From: Patulibacter sp040675535
Lineage (GTDB): Bacteria > Actinomycetota > Thermoleophilia > Solirubrobacterales > Solirubrobacteraceae
NCBI RefSeq assembly: GCF_040675535.1
Contig: NZ_JBFAPC010000004.1
Span: 1-64,000 of the forward strand
DNA: 64,000 nucleotides
Reading direction: 5' to 3'
The notes under the pieces are model-generated. The model was given only the letters and a program-made list of their open reading frames with translations, was not told the DNA's origin and did no database searches. Position numbers and translations under genes: made by a program. Positions 24,790 through 32,986 of this stretch are shown here, piece by piece. Numbering within the stretch: the first letter of the stretch is position 1; the number at the start of each line of letters is the position of its first letter.

Positions 24790-25358
24790 GCGGTCACCTC
24801 CTCTGCGGGGGCGTCCTCGGTGACCTCGACCTCGACCGGACGGTCGGCCAGGCCGAGCACGTCCTTGATCTGCAGGCCGCGGAGCTCCGCGACCTCGCGC
24901 GGGGTGCGCAGCTGCTGCAGACCCTCGACCGTCGCCTTCACGAGGTTGATGGGGTTCTGCGAGCCGAGGCTCTTTGTCAGGACGTCCTGGAGGCCGGCGA
25001 GCTCGACCACGGCGCGGACGCCGCCGCCGGCGATGACGCCGGTACCCGGCGAGGCCGGCTTCAGGAGCACCTGGCCGGAGCCGAAGCGCCCGATCACGGG
25101 GTGCGTGATCGTGGTGTTGTGCTTGGGAACGCGGAAGAGGTCCTTCTTCGCGCGCTCCACGGCCTTCTGGATGGCCAGCGGGACCTCGTTGGCCTTGCCG
25201 TAGCCGATGCCGACGACGGAGTTCTCGTCGCCGACGACGACCAGGGCGGTGAAGGAGAAGCGGCGGCCACCCTTCACCACCTTGGCGACGCGGTTGATTT
25301 CCACGACCCGCTCCTGGAGATCCAGGCCGACGGGGCTGACAGTGCGATCGATCGTCAT
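24786..25358 (-). CDS. rpsE: 30S ribosomal protein uS5
   Basis: A 190-residue protein important for translational accuracy. RVAKVVKGGRRFSFTALVVV forms the double-stranded RNA-binding domain; GTGVIAGGGVRAVVELAG follows. The spectinomycin-contact loop KVVKGGRR is standard. It has an acidic C-terminus of about 20 residues (VEVEVTEDAPAEEVTA). Confidence 0.97.
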   Translation of the reverse strand: MTIDRTVSPVGLDLQERVVEINRVAKVVKGGRRFSFTALVVVGDENSVVGIGYGKANEVPLAIQKAVERAKKDLFRVPKHNTTITHPVIGRFGSGQVLLKPASPGTGVIAGGGVRAVVELAGLQDVLTKSLGSQNPINLVKATVEGLQQLRTPREVAELRGLQIKDVLGLADRPVEVEVTEDAPAEEVTA

Positions 25359-25372
25359 GGGTTCAGTGGCTC

Positions 25373-25738
25373 CTAGACGGTGAGCCCGCCCTCGCGGACC
25401 GCTTCAGCGAACGCCTTGACGCGCCCGTGGTACTGGTAACCGCCACGGTCGAACACGACCGTGTCGATGCCCGCGGCCTTGGTGCGCTCGGCGAGCGCCT
25501 TGCCCAGGGCAGCGGCCTGGTCGGCCTTGTTGAGACCCTGGAACTCGTCCTCGGTCCAGCTGACCGACGCCAGCGTGTGACCGCTGCCGTCGTTGGCCAG
25601 GTCGTCGATGACCTGGGCGAAGATGCCCTTGTTGCTGCGGAACACGGCGATGCGCGGCCGCTCGGCGGTGCCGGAGACCTTCGCTCGCACGCGGCGACGG
25701 CGCTTGAGCCGACGCGCTTCCTTGGTGACGACGCTCAT
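25373..25738 (-). CDS. rplR: 50S ribosomal protein uL18
   Basis: A 121-residue 5S rRNA-binding protein with RPRIAVFRSNKGIFAQVIDD and the C-terminal FDRGGYQYHGRVKAFAEAVR. It overlaps rplF by 4 bp. Confidence 0.97.
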   Translation of the reverse strand: MSVVTKEARRLKRRRRVRAKVSGTAERPRIAVFRSNKGIFAQVIDDLANDGSGHTLASVSWTEDEFQGLNKADQAAALGKALAERTKAAGIDTVVFDRGGYQYHGRVKAFAEAVREGGLTV

Positions 25739-26268
25739 GCGCGCTTACCGACCTTCCGGACGACGTACTCGCCCTCGTAACGGATGCCCTTGCCCTTGTA
25801 GGGCTCCGGCGGCCGCTTCTTGCGGATCTTGGCCGCGGTCTCGCCGACGAGCTGCTTGTCGGTGCCCTTGACGACGATGCGCGTGGGCTGCGGGACCTCG
25901 AACTCGATGCCCTCGGGGGCGTCGACCGAGACGGGATGGGAGAAGCCCAGCGCCAGGTCGAGCGTGGAGCCCTTGAGCGACGCGCGGTAGCCGACGCCCT
26001 GGATCTCCAGGGTCTTGCTGAAGCCGTCGGTGACGCCCTCGACCATGTTGGCGATCAGGGAGCGGCTCAGGCCGTGCAGGGCCCGGTGCGGGCCACGGTC
26101 GGTCGGGCGCGTCACGACGATCTCGGCACCCTCCTGGGTGACCGTGATGTCGCGGTGGATCTGCTCGGCGAGCTGACCCTTGGGACCCTTGACCGTGACG
26201 GTCCCGGGCTGGATGGTGATGTCGACGCCGGAGGGAACCGGGATCGGCTTGCGTCCAATGCGGCTCAT
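25735..26268 (-). CDS. rplF: 50S ribosomal protein uL6
   Basis: A 177-residue protein: MSRIGRKPIPVPSGVDI start, GYRASLKGSTLDLALGFSHP and the C-terminal RKKRPPEPYKGKGIRYEGE signature. ATG 26268 gives the standard N-terminus; the frame is open further upstream but not family-like. Confidence 0.97.
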   Translation of the reverse strand: MSRIGRKPIPVPSGVDITIQPGTVTVKGPKGQLAEQIHRDITVTQEGAEIVVTRPTDRGPHRALHGLSRSLIANMVEGVTDGFSKTLEIQGVGYRASLKGSTLDLALGFSHPVSVDAPEGIEFEVPQPTRIVVKGTDKQLVGETAAKIRKKRPPEPYKGKGIRYEGEYVVRKVGKRA

Positions 26269-26272
26269 GCGA

Positions 26273-26677
26273 TTACCACACCTCGGCCCAGACCTCGCCA
26301 CCGACGCCGGCCTTCTTGGCGTCGTGACCGGTCTTGATGCCGCTCGAAGTCGAAACGATCATGGTCCCGAGGCCGCCGAGCGACTTCGGGATCTGGCCGG
26401 CGCCCACGAAGTGGCGCTGGCCCGGACGAGAGATGCGACGCAGGCCGGTGATGGCCGAGCGACGATCGTTCGTGTACTTCAGCGTGATCGTCAGCAGCTC
26501 GCCCGGGTGCTCCGTGGCGGGCGCGGTGCTGAAGTCGGCGATGTAGCCCTGCTCCTTGAGGATGCGGGCGATCTCGCGCTTGCTGCCCGAGGAGGGCAGG
26601 ACCACCGTGCGGTGTGCGGCGGTGATGGCGTTGCGGATCCGCGTGAGCAGGTCCGCGATGGGATCAGTCGTCGACAT
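26273..26677 (-). CDS. rpsH: 30S ribosomal protein uS8
   Basis: A 134-residue protein binding 16S helix 21: DPIADLLTRIRNA at the start and TMIVSTSSGIKTGHDAKKAG near the end (family block STSxGIMT with Ile-Lys instead of Ile-Met). It is 4 bp from rplF. Confidence 0.97.
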   Translation of the reverse strand: MSTTDPIADLLTRIRNAITAAHRTVVLPSSGSKREIARILKEQGYIADFSTAPATEHPGELLTITLKYTNDRRSAITGLRRISRPGQRHFVGAGQIPKSLGGLGTMIVSTSSGIKTGHDAKKAGVGGEVWAEVW

Positions 26678-26680
26678 GCG

Positions 26681-26866
26681 TTACCAGCTGCTCTTCGTCA
26701 TGCCGGGGATGTAGCCCTTGTGGGCGTGCTCCCGGAGGCAGATCCGGCAGATGCCGAACTTCTTGTAGACCGAGCGCGAGCGGCCGCAGCTGCGGCAGCG
26801 CGTGTACTCGCGGGACTGGTACTTCTGGGGGCGCGCCTGGCGGACGCGCTGAGAGGTCTTCGCCAT
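26681..26866 (-). CDS. rpsN: 30S ribosomal protein uS14, zinc-binding type Z
   Basis: A 61-residue protein with CRSCGRSRSVYKKFGICRIC: two CxxC pairs bind zinc. The C-terminus is GYIPGMTKSSW. The short C+ form is usual in actinobacterial spc operons. Confidence 0.97.
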   Translation of the reverse strand: MAKTSQRVRQARPQKYQSREYTRCRSCGRSRSVYKKFGICRICLREHAHKGYIPGMTKSSW

Positions 26867-26869
26867 GGG

Positions 26870-27484
26870 TCAGCTCCCCTGGGTGGTGGACGGATCGATC
26901 GCGGCGGGGGCGCCGGCGGGGCGCTTCCCCTCGCGGGAGAACGGGAAGCCCAGCTCGACGAGCAGGCCGAACGCCTCGCCGTCGGTGGGAGCCGACGTCG
27001 TGATGGTGATGTCGAGGCCGCGGATCTGGTCGATCGCGTCGTAGTCGATCTCGGGGAAGATGATCTGCTCGCGCACGCCCAGGGAGTAGTTGCCCCGGCC
27101 GTCGAAGCTCGTCGTCTTCAGGCCCCGGAAGTCACGGACGCGCGGGAGCGCGATCGCGACGAGGCGCTCGACGAACTCGTACATCCGCTCGCCGCGCAGC
27201 GTCACCGCCGCACCGACCGGCATGCCGTCGCGCAGCTTGAAGCCGGCGATCGACTTGCGGGCGCGGCGCACGTTGGGCTGCTGTCCGGCGATCGCGGCGA
27301 GCTGCTCCACAGCCGCCGCGAACTGCTTGTTGTCCTGCTTCGCCTCGCCGAGACCCATGTTCAGGGTCACCTTCTCGAGATGCGGAACCTGCATCACAGA
27401 GGTGTAGTCGCCGGCCTCGAAGAGGCGGGGACGGATCTCGTCGAGGTAGCGCGTCTTCAGTCGCGCGGTCGTGGTCGCACTCAT
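26870..27484 (-). CDS. rplE: 50S ribosomal protein uL5
   Basis: A 204-residue 5S rRNA-binding protein (KVTLNMGLGEAKQDNK; GVREQIIFPEIDYDAID; LDITITTSAPTD). About 20 residues longer than usual through a Pro/Ala-rich tail ending in STTQGS. Confidence 0.97.
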   Translation of the reverse strand: MSATTTARLKTRYLDEIRPRLFEAGDYTSVMQVPHLEKVTLNMGLGEAKQDNKQFAAAVEQLAAIAGQQPNVRRARKSIAGFKLRDGMPVGAAVTLRGERMYEFVERLVAIALPRVRDFRGLKTTSFDGRGNYSLGVREQIIFPEIDYDAIDQIRGLDITITTSAPTDGEAFGLLVELGFPFSREGKRPAGAPAAIDPSTTQGS

Positions 27485-27494
27485 GCGTACTACC

Positions 27495-27830
27495 TCAGTC
27501 GATCTGCTGGCCGGACCGCTTGGCGACGCGCACTGCGCGACCGTCCTCGGTCCGGGTGACGCCCACGCGGGTGGGCTGGTTGGTCTTGGGGTCGACGAGC
27601 ATGACGTTCGAGACGTGGATCGGACCCTCCTGCTCGACGACGCCGCCCTGGGAGGCGGGGCTGCCGGGCAGCGCGGACGGGTTCGGACGCTGGTGCCGCT
27701 TGACGATGTTCACGCCCTCGACGACCACGCGCTCACGCGCGGGGTCGACGCTGAGGACGGTCCCCGTGCGGCCACGGTCCTTGCCGCTGATCACGACGAC
27801 GCTGTCGTCGCGACGGATGCGGAGCGACAT
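27495..27830 (-). CDS. rplX: 50S ribosomal protein uL24
   Basis: A 111-residue assembly-initiator protein. KOW motif DDSVVVISGKDRGRTGTVL, then VEGVNIVKRHQRP. One base separates its ATG from the rplN stop. Confidence 0.97.
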   Translation of the reverse strand: MSLRIRRDDSVVVISGKDRGRTGTVLSVDPARERVVVEGVNIVKRHQRPNPSALPGSPASQGGVVEQEGPIHVSNVMLVDPKTNQPTRVGVTRTEDGRAVRVAKRSGQQID

Positions 27831-27831
27831 G

Positions 27832-28200
27832 CTAGAGCACCTCCGGCGCGAGGGACACGATCTTCATGAACGAGCGGTCGCGCAGCTCGCGCGCGACCGG
27901 CCCGAAGATGCGGGTGCCCCGCGGGTTGTTGTTCGCGTCGATGATGACCGCCGCGTTCTCGTCGAAGGCGATGTACGTGCCGTCCTCGCGGCCGAACTCC
28001 TTGCGGGTCCGGACGACGACGGCCTTGACGACCTCGCCCTTCTTGACGGTGCCGTTCGGCGTCGCGGCCTTCACGGTCGCCGTGATCGTGTCGCCCACCC
28101 GGGCGTAGCGCCGGCGGGAGCCGCCGTGCACGCGGATGGTGAGGATCTCGCGGGCGCCGGTGTTGTCGGCGACCTTGAGTCGGGACTCGTTCTGGATCAC
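27832..28200 (-). CDS. rplN: 50S ribosomal protein uL14
   Basis: A 122-residue intersubunit protein: IQNESRLKVADNTGAREIL, then DENAAVIIDANNNPRGTRIF. GTG 28200 gives the standard N-terminus; upstream in-frame ATG would add non-family residues. The GTG overlaps the rpsQ stop (GTGA). Confidence 0.97.
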   Translation of the reverse strand: MIQNESRLKVADNTGAREILTIRVHGGSRRRYARVGDTITATVKAATPNGTVKKGEVVKAVVVRTRKEFGREDGTYIAFDENAAVIIDANNNPRGTRIFGPVARELRDRSFMKIVSLAPEVL

Positions 28201-28760
28201 TTGGCACGCTCCACGATCTCGGCGAGCGTCCAACGCTTCGTGCGCGAGAGCGGGCGGGACGACTCGATGCGGACGACGTCGCCCTCACCGGCATCGTTCT
28301 GCTCGTCGTGCGCGTACAGCTTCGTCGTGTGACGCACGATCTTCTTGTACTTCGGGTGCCGCTTGGAGTGGTCGATCCGCACGGCGAGCGTCTTGTCGCC
28401 CTTCGCGGAGACGACGACGCCCTGGCGGACCTGCAGACGACCGGGCACGTGCTCGGGCGTCGGGGTGCCACGATCGGTGCCGGCCTCGGCGCCGAGCTTC
28501 GCGGCCTTCTTCTCCCGCTCCTGCAGGCGACGGCGACGACGGGCGACGGCCTTCTGCTTGCGCAGCGCCTTCCGCTCCTCGGCCTTCTCCTCGATGGACT
28601 TCGGCGCGCCTGCCGCGGTCCCCGAGCGCTGGCGGTGCCAGGCGCGCTTCTGGACGGGCGACAGCGACGGGTCGGGACCCACGGGCTCCGCGGGGGCAGC
28701 CTCGGTCTGAACGCCGTCGGTCGGCTCTTCGGTGATGTTCTCGGTGTTCTCGTCAGCCAT
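28197..28760 (-). CDS. rpsQ: 30S ribosomal protein uS17 with long N-terminal extension
   Basis: 187 residues against the usual 80-90. The uS17 core is complete from about residue 108 (RLQVRQGVVVSAKGDKTLAV, ending LSRTKRWTLAEIVERAK). Residues 1-30 are acidic; 55-90 form a highly basic, helix-prone Arg/Lys/Glu stretch (EEKAEERKALRKQKAVARRR). No internal start with a ribosome-binding site near the core is obvious, and the frame is uninterrupted from ATG 28760, 5 bp after rpmC. The extension may bind additional rRNA or a partner on the subunit. Confidence 0.93.
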   Translation of the reverse strand: MADENTENITEEPTDGVQTEAAPAEPVGPDPSLSPVQKRAWHRQRSGTAAGAPKSIEEKAEERKALRKQKAVARRRRRLQEREKKAAKLGAEAGTDRGTPTPEHVPGRLQVRQGVVVSAKGDKTLAVRIDHSKRHPKYKKIVRHTTKLYAHDEQNDAGEGDVVRIESSRPLSRTKRWTLAEIVERAK

Positions 28761-28765
28761 GGGGC

Positions 28766-28969
28766 TCAGCCGTTCTCAACGTCGATACCGCGCTGGCGGG
28801 CGATGGTGATCGCCCGGGCCAGCTCGCGGCGCGTGCTGCGCAGCGTGGCGGTGTTCTCGAGCTCGCCGGTCGCCTGCTGGAAGCGCAGACCGAAGAGCTC
28901 CTTCCGGAAGGTGGCGATCTGGTCGACGATCTTCTGATCGTCGAGGTCACGCAGCTCCTGCGTACGCAT
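28766..28969 (-). CDS. rpmC: 50S ribosomal protein uL29
   Basis: A 67-residue two-helix protein near the exit tunnel (ELFGLRFQQATGELENTATL, ARAITIARQRG). Its start codon shares one base with the rplP stop. Confidence 0.96.
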   Translation of the reverse strand: MRTQELRDLDDQKIVDQIATFRKELFGLRFQQATGELENTATLRSTRRELARAITIARQRGIDVENG

Positions 28970-29382
28970 CAGTCGTCCTCCGCCGTGACGAACTTGGTCC
29001 GCACGGGCAGCTTGTGCGCCGCCAGGCGGATGGCCTCACGGGCCAGATCCTCCGGCACGCCGGAGATCTCGAACATGACCCGGCCCGGCTTGACGACCGC
29101 GACCCAGCCCTCGGGCGAGCCCTTGCCGGAACCCATGCGGGTCTCGGCCGGCTTCTTCGTGACGGACTTGTCCGGGAAGATGTTGATCCAGACCTTGCCG
29201 CCACGCTTCATCTTGCGGTTCATGGCGATACGGGCCGCCTCGATCTGGCGGTTGGTGATCCAACCGGCCTCGAGGGTCTTCAGCCCGTACTCACCGAACT
29301 GCACGGAGTTCTGGCCACGCGACAGGCCGCGCTTGCGGCCACGGTGGACCTTGCGGTGCTTGGTGCGCTTCGGGGACAGCAT
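28969..29382 (-). CDS. rplP: 50S ribosomal protein uL16
   Basis: A 137-residue protein: MLSPKRTKHRKVHRGR at the N-terminus and VFPDKSVT-like plus RMGSGKGSPEGWVAVVKPGR blocks contacting tRNA. It shares one base with rpsC. Confidence 0.97.
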   Translation of the reverse strand: MLSPKRTKHRKVHRGRKRGLSRGQNSVQFGEYGLKTLEAGWITNRQIEAARIAMNRKMKRGGKVWINIFPDKSVTKKPAETRMGSGKGSPEGWVAVVKPGRVMFEISGVPEDLAREAIRLAAHKLPVRTKFVTAEDD

Positions 29383-30236
29383 CAGCGGCCTCCCTGCGGG
29401 CCACGCCCGCGCCCACCGGCGCCGCCCGGACCACCCGGGCCGCCCGGACGGCCACCACGGCCACCCGGAGCGCCGCCGCCGCGACCGCCGCGGTCGCCGC
29501 CGCCGAAGCCGCCGCGTCCGCCGCCGTCACGACCGCCACGTCCGCCGCCGCGACCGCGGTCCTGCGTCGAGGGGCCGTCGATGTCGGTGAGGTCGGAGCC
29601 GCCGTAGCCCTCCGGCATGATCTCGCCCTTGTTGACCCAGACCTTCACGCCGATGCGGCCGAACGTCGTCTTGGCCTCGTAGAAGCCGTAGTCGATGTCC
29701 GCACGCATGGTGTGCAGCGGCACACGGCCGTCCTGGTAGGACTCCGTGTTGCTCATCTCGCGACCGCCGAGGCGGCCGGAGACCTGGATCTTGCAGCCCT
29801 TGGCGCCCGAGCGCATGGCGCTCGTGAGGGCGCGCTTCATCGCGCGGCGGAACGCCACGCGGTTCTGCAGCTGCTCCGCGACGGACTGCGCGACGAGCTT
29901 GGCGTCGAGCTCCGGCCGGCGGACCTCGAGGATGTTGACCTTCACCTGCTTCTTGGTGATGCGGTGCAGATCCTTCCGCAGCGCATCGACCTCGACGCCG
30001 GACTTGCCGATGACGACGCCGGGACGAGCCGTCCGGATGGACACCTCGACCTCGTTCTTGTTCTTCTTGATCGCGATGTCGGAGAGGCCGGCGTGCGCCA
30101 GCTTGCCCTCGATGTGATCACGGATCTGCCGGTCCTCGTGGAGGAAATCGGCGGTGTTGTGCGCGCTGAACCAGTGGGACTTCCAGTCGTGGATGTACCC
30201 CACGCGCATCGACTCGGGATGGACCTTCTGTCCCAT
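29382..30236 (-). CDS. rpsC: 30S ribosomal protein uS3 with RGG-rich C-terminal tail
   Basis: 284 residues; the core of about 220 has the KH domain (VVIGKSGVEVDALRKDL) and the C-terminal uS3 domain (GCKIQVSGRLGGREMSNTE). Residues 227-284 form an almost pure Gly/Arg tail with repeated RGG boxes and GGPGG. RGG boxes bind RNA in many proteins; here the tail would lie near the mRNA entry channel, where uS3 sits. Confidence 0.96.
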   Translation of the reverse strand: MGQKVHPESMRVGYIHDWKSHWFSAHNTADFLHEDRQIRDHIEGKLAHAGLSDIAIKKNKNEVEVSIRTARPGVVIGKSGVEVDALRKDLHRITKKQVKVNILEVRRPELDAKLVAQSVAEQLQNRVAFRRAMKRALTSAMRSGAKGCKIQVSGRLGGREMSNTESYQDGRVPLHTMRADIDYGFYEAKTTFGRIGVKVWVNKGEIMPEGYGGSDLTDIDGPSTQDRGRGGGRGGRDGGGRGGFGGGDRGGRGGGAPGGRGGRPGGPGGPGGAGGRGRGPQGGR

Positions 30237-30895
30237 CAGCCTTGCTCCTTCGGCGTGAGCGACACGGTCAGGTGACTGGTGCGCTTGTTGATCCGGTACG
30301 CCCGGCCCTGCGCCCGCGGCTGGAACCGCTTGAGCGTCGGGCCGTCATCGGCGGTGATGCTCTTGATCACGAGGTCGTCACCGACGAGCTCGTGGTTGTT
30401 CTCCGCGTTCGCGATCGCGGACTCGAGCACCTTGCTCCAGTCCTGCGCGGCGGAGCGCGTGCTGTGCTGCAGGATCGCGCGGGCCGTGTTGACGTCCTTG
30501 CCGCGGACCAGGTCGGCGATCAGACGCGCCTTGCGGGGCGTCGTGCGCACGTACTTGGCGACCGCGCGGACGACCGGAGCCTCGCCGACGGGCTGGCTGC
30601 GCCGCGCCCGGCGGGCGTCGGCGCGAGCGCCGCCGCGGACCTGGGTGACGGGAGTCCCGCCCACCCCGTGGCTGTGCTCGTGGTCGTGATCGTCGTGGCT
30701 GTGGCCGTGGTCCTCGGACGCGTCGTCCTCGGCCTCGTCGGCATCGACGTCCGCAGCCTCCGCCGTCACGCTCTCCGGCGCGTCGGTGGCAGCTTCCTCA
30801 GCCTTCGGCGTCGTCTCCTCGACCTCGGGGGTCTCGGGCGTCACCTGGGCCTGCGGCTCGTCGTTGGTGTCGTTCTGGGGGGTCTCGTCAGCCAT
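30236..30895 (-). CDS. rplV: 50S ribosomal protein uL22 with acidic, histidine-rich N-terminal extension
   Basis: 219 residues against the usual 110-130. The uL22 core is complete from about residue 109 (VVRAVAKYVRTTPRKARLIADL; tunnel loop PRAQGRAYRINKRTSHLTV). The extension starts with about 60 acidic residues, followed by a His patch (seven His between 63 and 76, alternating with Asp/Glu/Ser) and a short Arg-rich segment before the core. The His patch looks like a metal-binding motif. The frame is uninterrupted from ATG 30895, 3 bp after rpsS. Confidence 0.94.
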   Translation of the reverse strand: MADETPQNDTNDEPQAQVTPETPEVEETTPKAEEAATDAPESVTAEAADVDADEAEDDASEDHGHSHDDHDHEHSHGVGGTPVTQVRGGARADARRARRSQPVGEAPVVRAVAKYVRTTPRKARLIADLVRGKDVNTARAILQHSTRSAAQDWSKVLESAIANAENNHELVGDDLVIKSITADDGPTLKRFQPRAQGRAYRINKRTSHLTVSLTPKEQG

Positions 30896-30898
30896 TGC

Positions 30899-31171
30899 TC
30901 ATCGCCTCTTGGCGGTGTCGCCGTGACCGCGGTAGGTCCGCGTGGGCGCGAACTCGCCCAGCTTGTGACCGACCATCGACTCCGAGACGAAGACCGGAAC
31001 GTGCTTCCGGCCGTCGTGCACGGCGATCGTGTGGCCGACGAACTCCGGGAAGATCGTCGAAGCCCGCGACCAGGTCTTGATCAGCTTCTTGTCGTTGGAG
31101 GCGTTCATGGTCTCGATGCGCGTCATCAGACGCTCCTCGACCCACGGCCCCTTCTTGCTCGAGCGACTCAC
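30899..31171 (-). CDS. rpsS: 30S ribosomal protein uS19
   Basis: A 90-residue protein: SRSSKKGPWVEERL, WSRASTIFPEFVGHTIAVHDG, MVGHKLGEFAPTRTYRGHG. GTG start, 2 bp after rplB. Confidence 0.97.
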   Translation of the reverse strand: MSRSSKKGPWVEERLMTRIETMNASNDKKLIKTWSRASTIFPEFVGHTIAVHDGRKHVPVFVSESMVGHKLGEFAPTRTYRGHGDTAKRR

Positions 31172-31173
31172 GG

Positions 31174-32019
31174 CTACTTCCTCTTGCCCTTGCCACGTCG
31201 GCGCGCGCGCACGATGTAGCGGTCCGAGGGCTTGTTCTTCTTACGGGTGCGGTACCCCAGCGTGGGAACGCCCCACGGGGTGACCGGGTGACGGCCCGGG
31301 GTCGTGGAACCCTCGCCGCCGCCGTGCGGGTGGTCGACCGGGTTCATGGCCGTACCACGCGTCTGCGGGCGAACGCCCATGTGACGCTTGCGGCCGGCGT
31401 TGCCGATCTTGACGTTCTGGTGCTCGGCGTTGCCGACCGAGCCGATCGTCGCGCGGCAGGTCTCCATGACCAGGCGCATCTCGCCGGACGGCAGGCGCAG
31501 GGTCGCCATGCCCTGGTCCTTCGCCATCAGCTGGATGACCGAGCCGGCCGAGCGGCCGAGCTGGCCGCCCTTGTTCGGCTGGAGCTCCACGTTGTGGATG
31601 ATCGTGCCGGCCGGGATGTCCTTCAGGGCGAGCGCGTTGCCCGTCTTGATGTCCGAACCCGGGCCGGACTGCACCAGCGTGCCGACCTCCAGGCCACGCG
31701 GGGCCAGGATGTAGGCCTTCACGCCGTCCAGGTAGTGGAGCAGCGCGATGTACGCCGTGCGGTTGGGGTCGTACTCGATCGACGCGACGCGGGCGGGGAC
31801 GCCGTCCTTCGTGCGCTTGAAGTCGATCTTGCGGTACAGGCGCTTGGCGCCGCCGCCGCGGTGGCGGGACGTCTTGCGACCGTTGTTGTTGCGACCGCCG
31901 GACTTCGTCAGACCCTCCACGAGCGAGCGCTCGGGGGTGGTCTTCGTGATCTCGGCGAAGTCCGCGTACGTCGCGAACCGCTGGCCCGGGGTGGTGGGCT
32001 TGGGCTTCCGAATGGCCAT
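31174..32019 (-). CDS. rplB: 50S ribosomal protein uL2
   Basis: A 281-residue peptidyl-transferase-centre protein. C-terminal MNPVDHPHGGGEG includes the conserved His near the active site; KIDFKRTKDGVPARVASIEY is typical of the N-terminal domain. Basic tail ends ARRRGKGKRK. Confidence 0.97.
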   Translation of the reverse strand: MAIRKPKPTTPGQRFATYADFAEITKTTPERSLVEGLTKSGGRNNNGRKTSRHRGGGAKRLYRKIDFKRTKDGVPARVASIEYDPNRTAYIALLHYLDGVKAYILAPRGLEVGTLVQSGPGSDIKTGNALALKDIPAGTIIHNVELQPNKGGQLGRSAGSVIQLMAKDQGMATLRLPSGEMRLVMETCRATIGSVGNAEHQNVKIGNAGRKRHMGVRPQTRGTAMNPVDHPHGGGEGSTTPGRHPVTPWGVPTLGYRTRKKNKPSDRYIVRARRRGKGKRK

Positions 32020-32022
32020 GCG

Positions 32023-32322
32023 TTACTCCTCGATCCCCTGGAGGGACGCGAAGATCGGGATCTCCTGTCCCTCGCCGACCTGCACGATGGCCTTCTTCCA
32101 CGAGCGCGTCCGGCCGGCGGTGGAACCGCGGCGCTTCGGCTTGCTCTTGACGGAGGAGGTCTTCACGGCGAGGACGTCGACGGAGAAGAGCTCCTCGACA
32201 GCGGCGCGGATCTGCGTCTTGTGGGCGTCCGGGTGGACGCGGAACGTGTACTTGCCGACGGTGGCGAGCACGTAGCTCTTCTCACTGACGACGGGACGGA
32301 TGATGACCTGGGTCGCGTCCAT
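32023..32322 (-). CDS. rplW: 50S ribosomal protein uL23
   Basis: A 99-residue tunnel-exit protein that docks SRP and trigger factor (IRPVVSEKSYVL, TFRVHPDAHKTQIRAAVEELF). Confidence 0.97.
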   Translation of the reverse strand: MDATQVIIRPVVSEKSYVLATVGKYTFRVHPDAHKTQIRAAVEELFSVDVLAVKTSSVKSKPKRRGSTAGRTRSWKKAIVQVGEGQEIPIFASLQGIEE

Positions 32323-32323
32323 G

Positions 32324-32986
32324 TCAGGCCTCCGTGGCGGTGGTGGTGTTGGCCGTGCTGCCGTCGCCCGTGGCGCGGGCCACGAGCTCGACGACGGCGG
32401 CCTCGGTCAGCAGCAGGCGACGAGCGCCCACGACGTCGGCGACGCCGATGCCGTCGGCCGGCAGGACGTTGACCTTCGGGATGTTGCGGAAGGACAGCGC
32501 GACCTGCTCCTCGCCGGCGGCGAGGACGAGCAGCGTGGTGCCCTTCTTGCCGGTGTCGGCGTCCCAGCCGGCCAGGGTCGCGACCGCGCCCTTGGTCGAC
32601 GGCACGTCGTAGCCGGTGACGTTCAGGCCCGCGATCGAACCGCGCAGCGCCTGCAGCGACAGCGCGCTGCGGAGCGCGGCGCGCTTCTCCTTGCGGTTGA
32701 CCTTGAACGTGAAGTGGCGCGGCTGGGGTCCGAAGACCGTGCCGCCGCCCGTCCAGATCGGGGACCGCGAGGAACCGGCACGGGCGCGGCCCGTGCCCTT
32801 CTGGCGCCACGGCTTGGCGCCGCCGCCGGAGACCAGGCCACGCGTCTTGGTGGACGACGTGCCCTGGCGACGGGCGTTCAGCTCGTGCCGGACGTTCTGG
32901 TGGACGAGCGGGCCGTTGAACTCGACGCCGAACACGGCGTCGTCGAGCTGCAGCGTGCCGCCGCCCAGGATCGGTGCATCAGCCAT
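32324..32986 (-). CDS. rplD: 50S ribosomal protein uL4
   Basis: A 220-residue tunnel protein; the extended loop GAKPWRQKGTGRARAGSSRS is intact. C-terminus has a short Thr-rich tail (GDGSTANTTTATEA). It overlaps rplC by 8 bp. Confidence 0.97.
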   Translation of the reverse strand: MADAPILGGGTLQLDDAVFGVEFNGPLVHQNVRHELNARRQGTSSTKTRGLVSGGGAKPWRQKGTGRARAGSSRSPIWTGGGTVFGPQPRHFTFKVNRKEKRAALRSALSLQALRGSIAGLNVTGYDVPSTKGAVATLAGWDADTGKKGTTLLVLAAGEEQVALSFRNIPKVNVLPADGIGVADVVGARRLLLTEAAVVELVARATGDGSTANTTTATEA

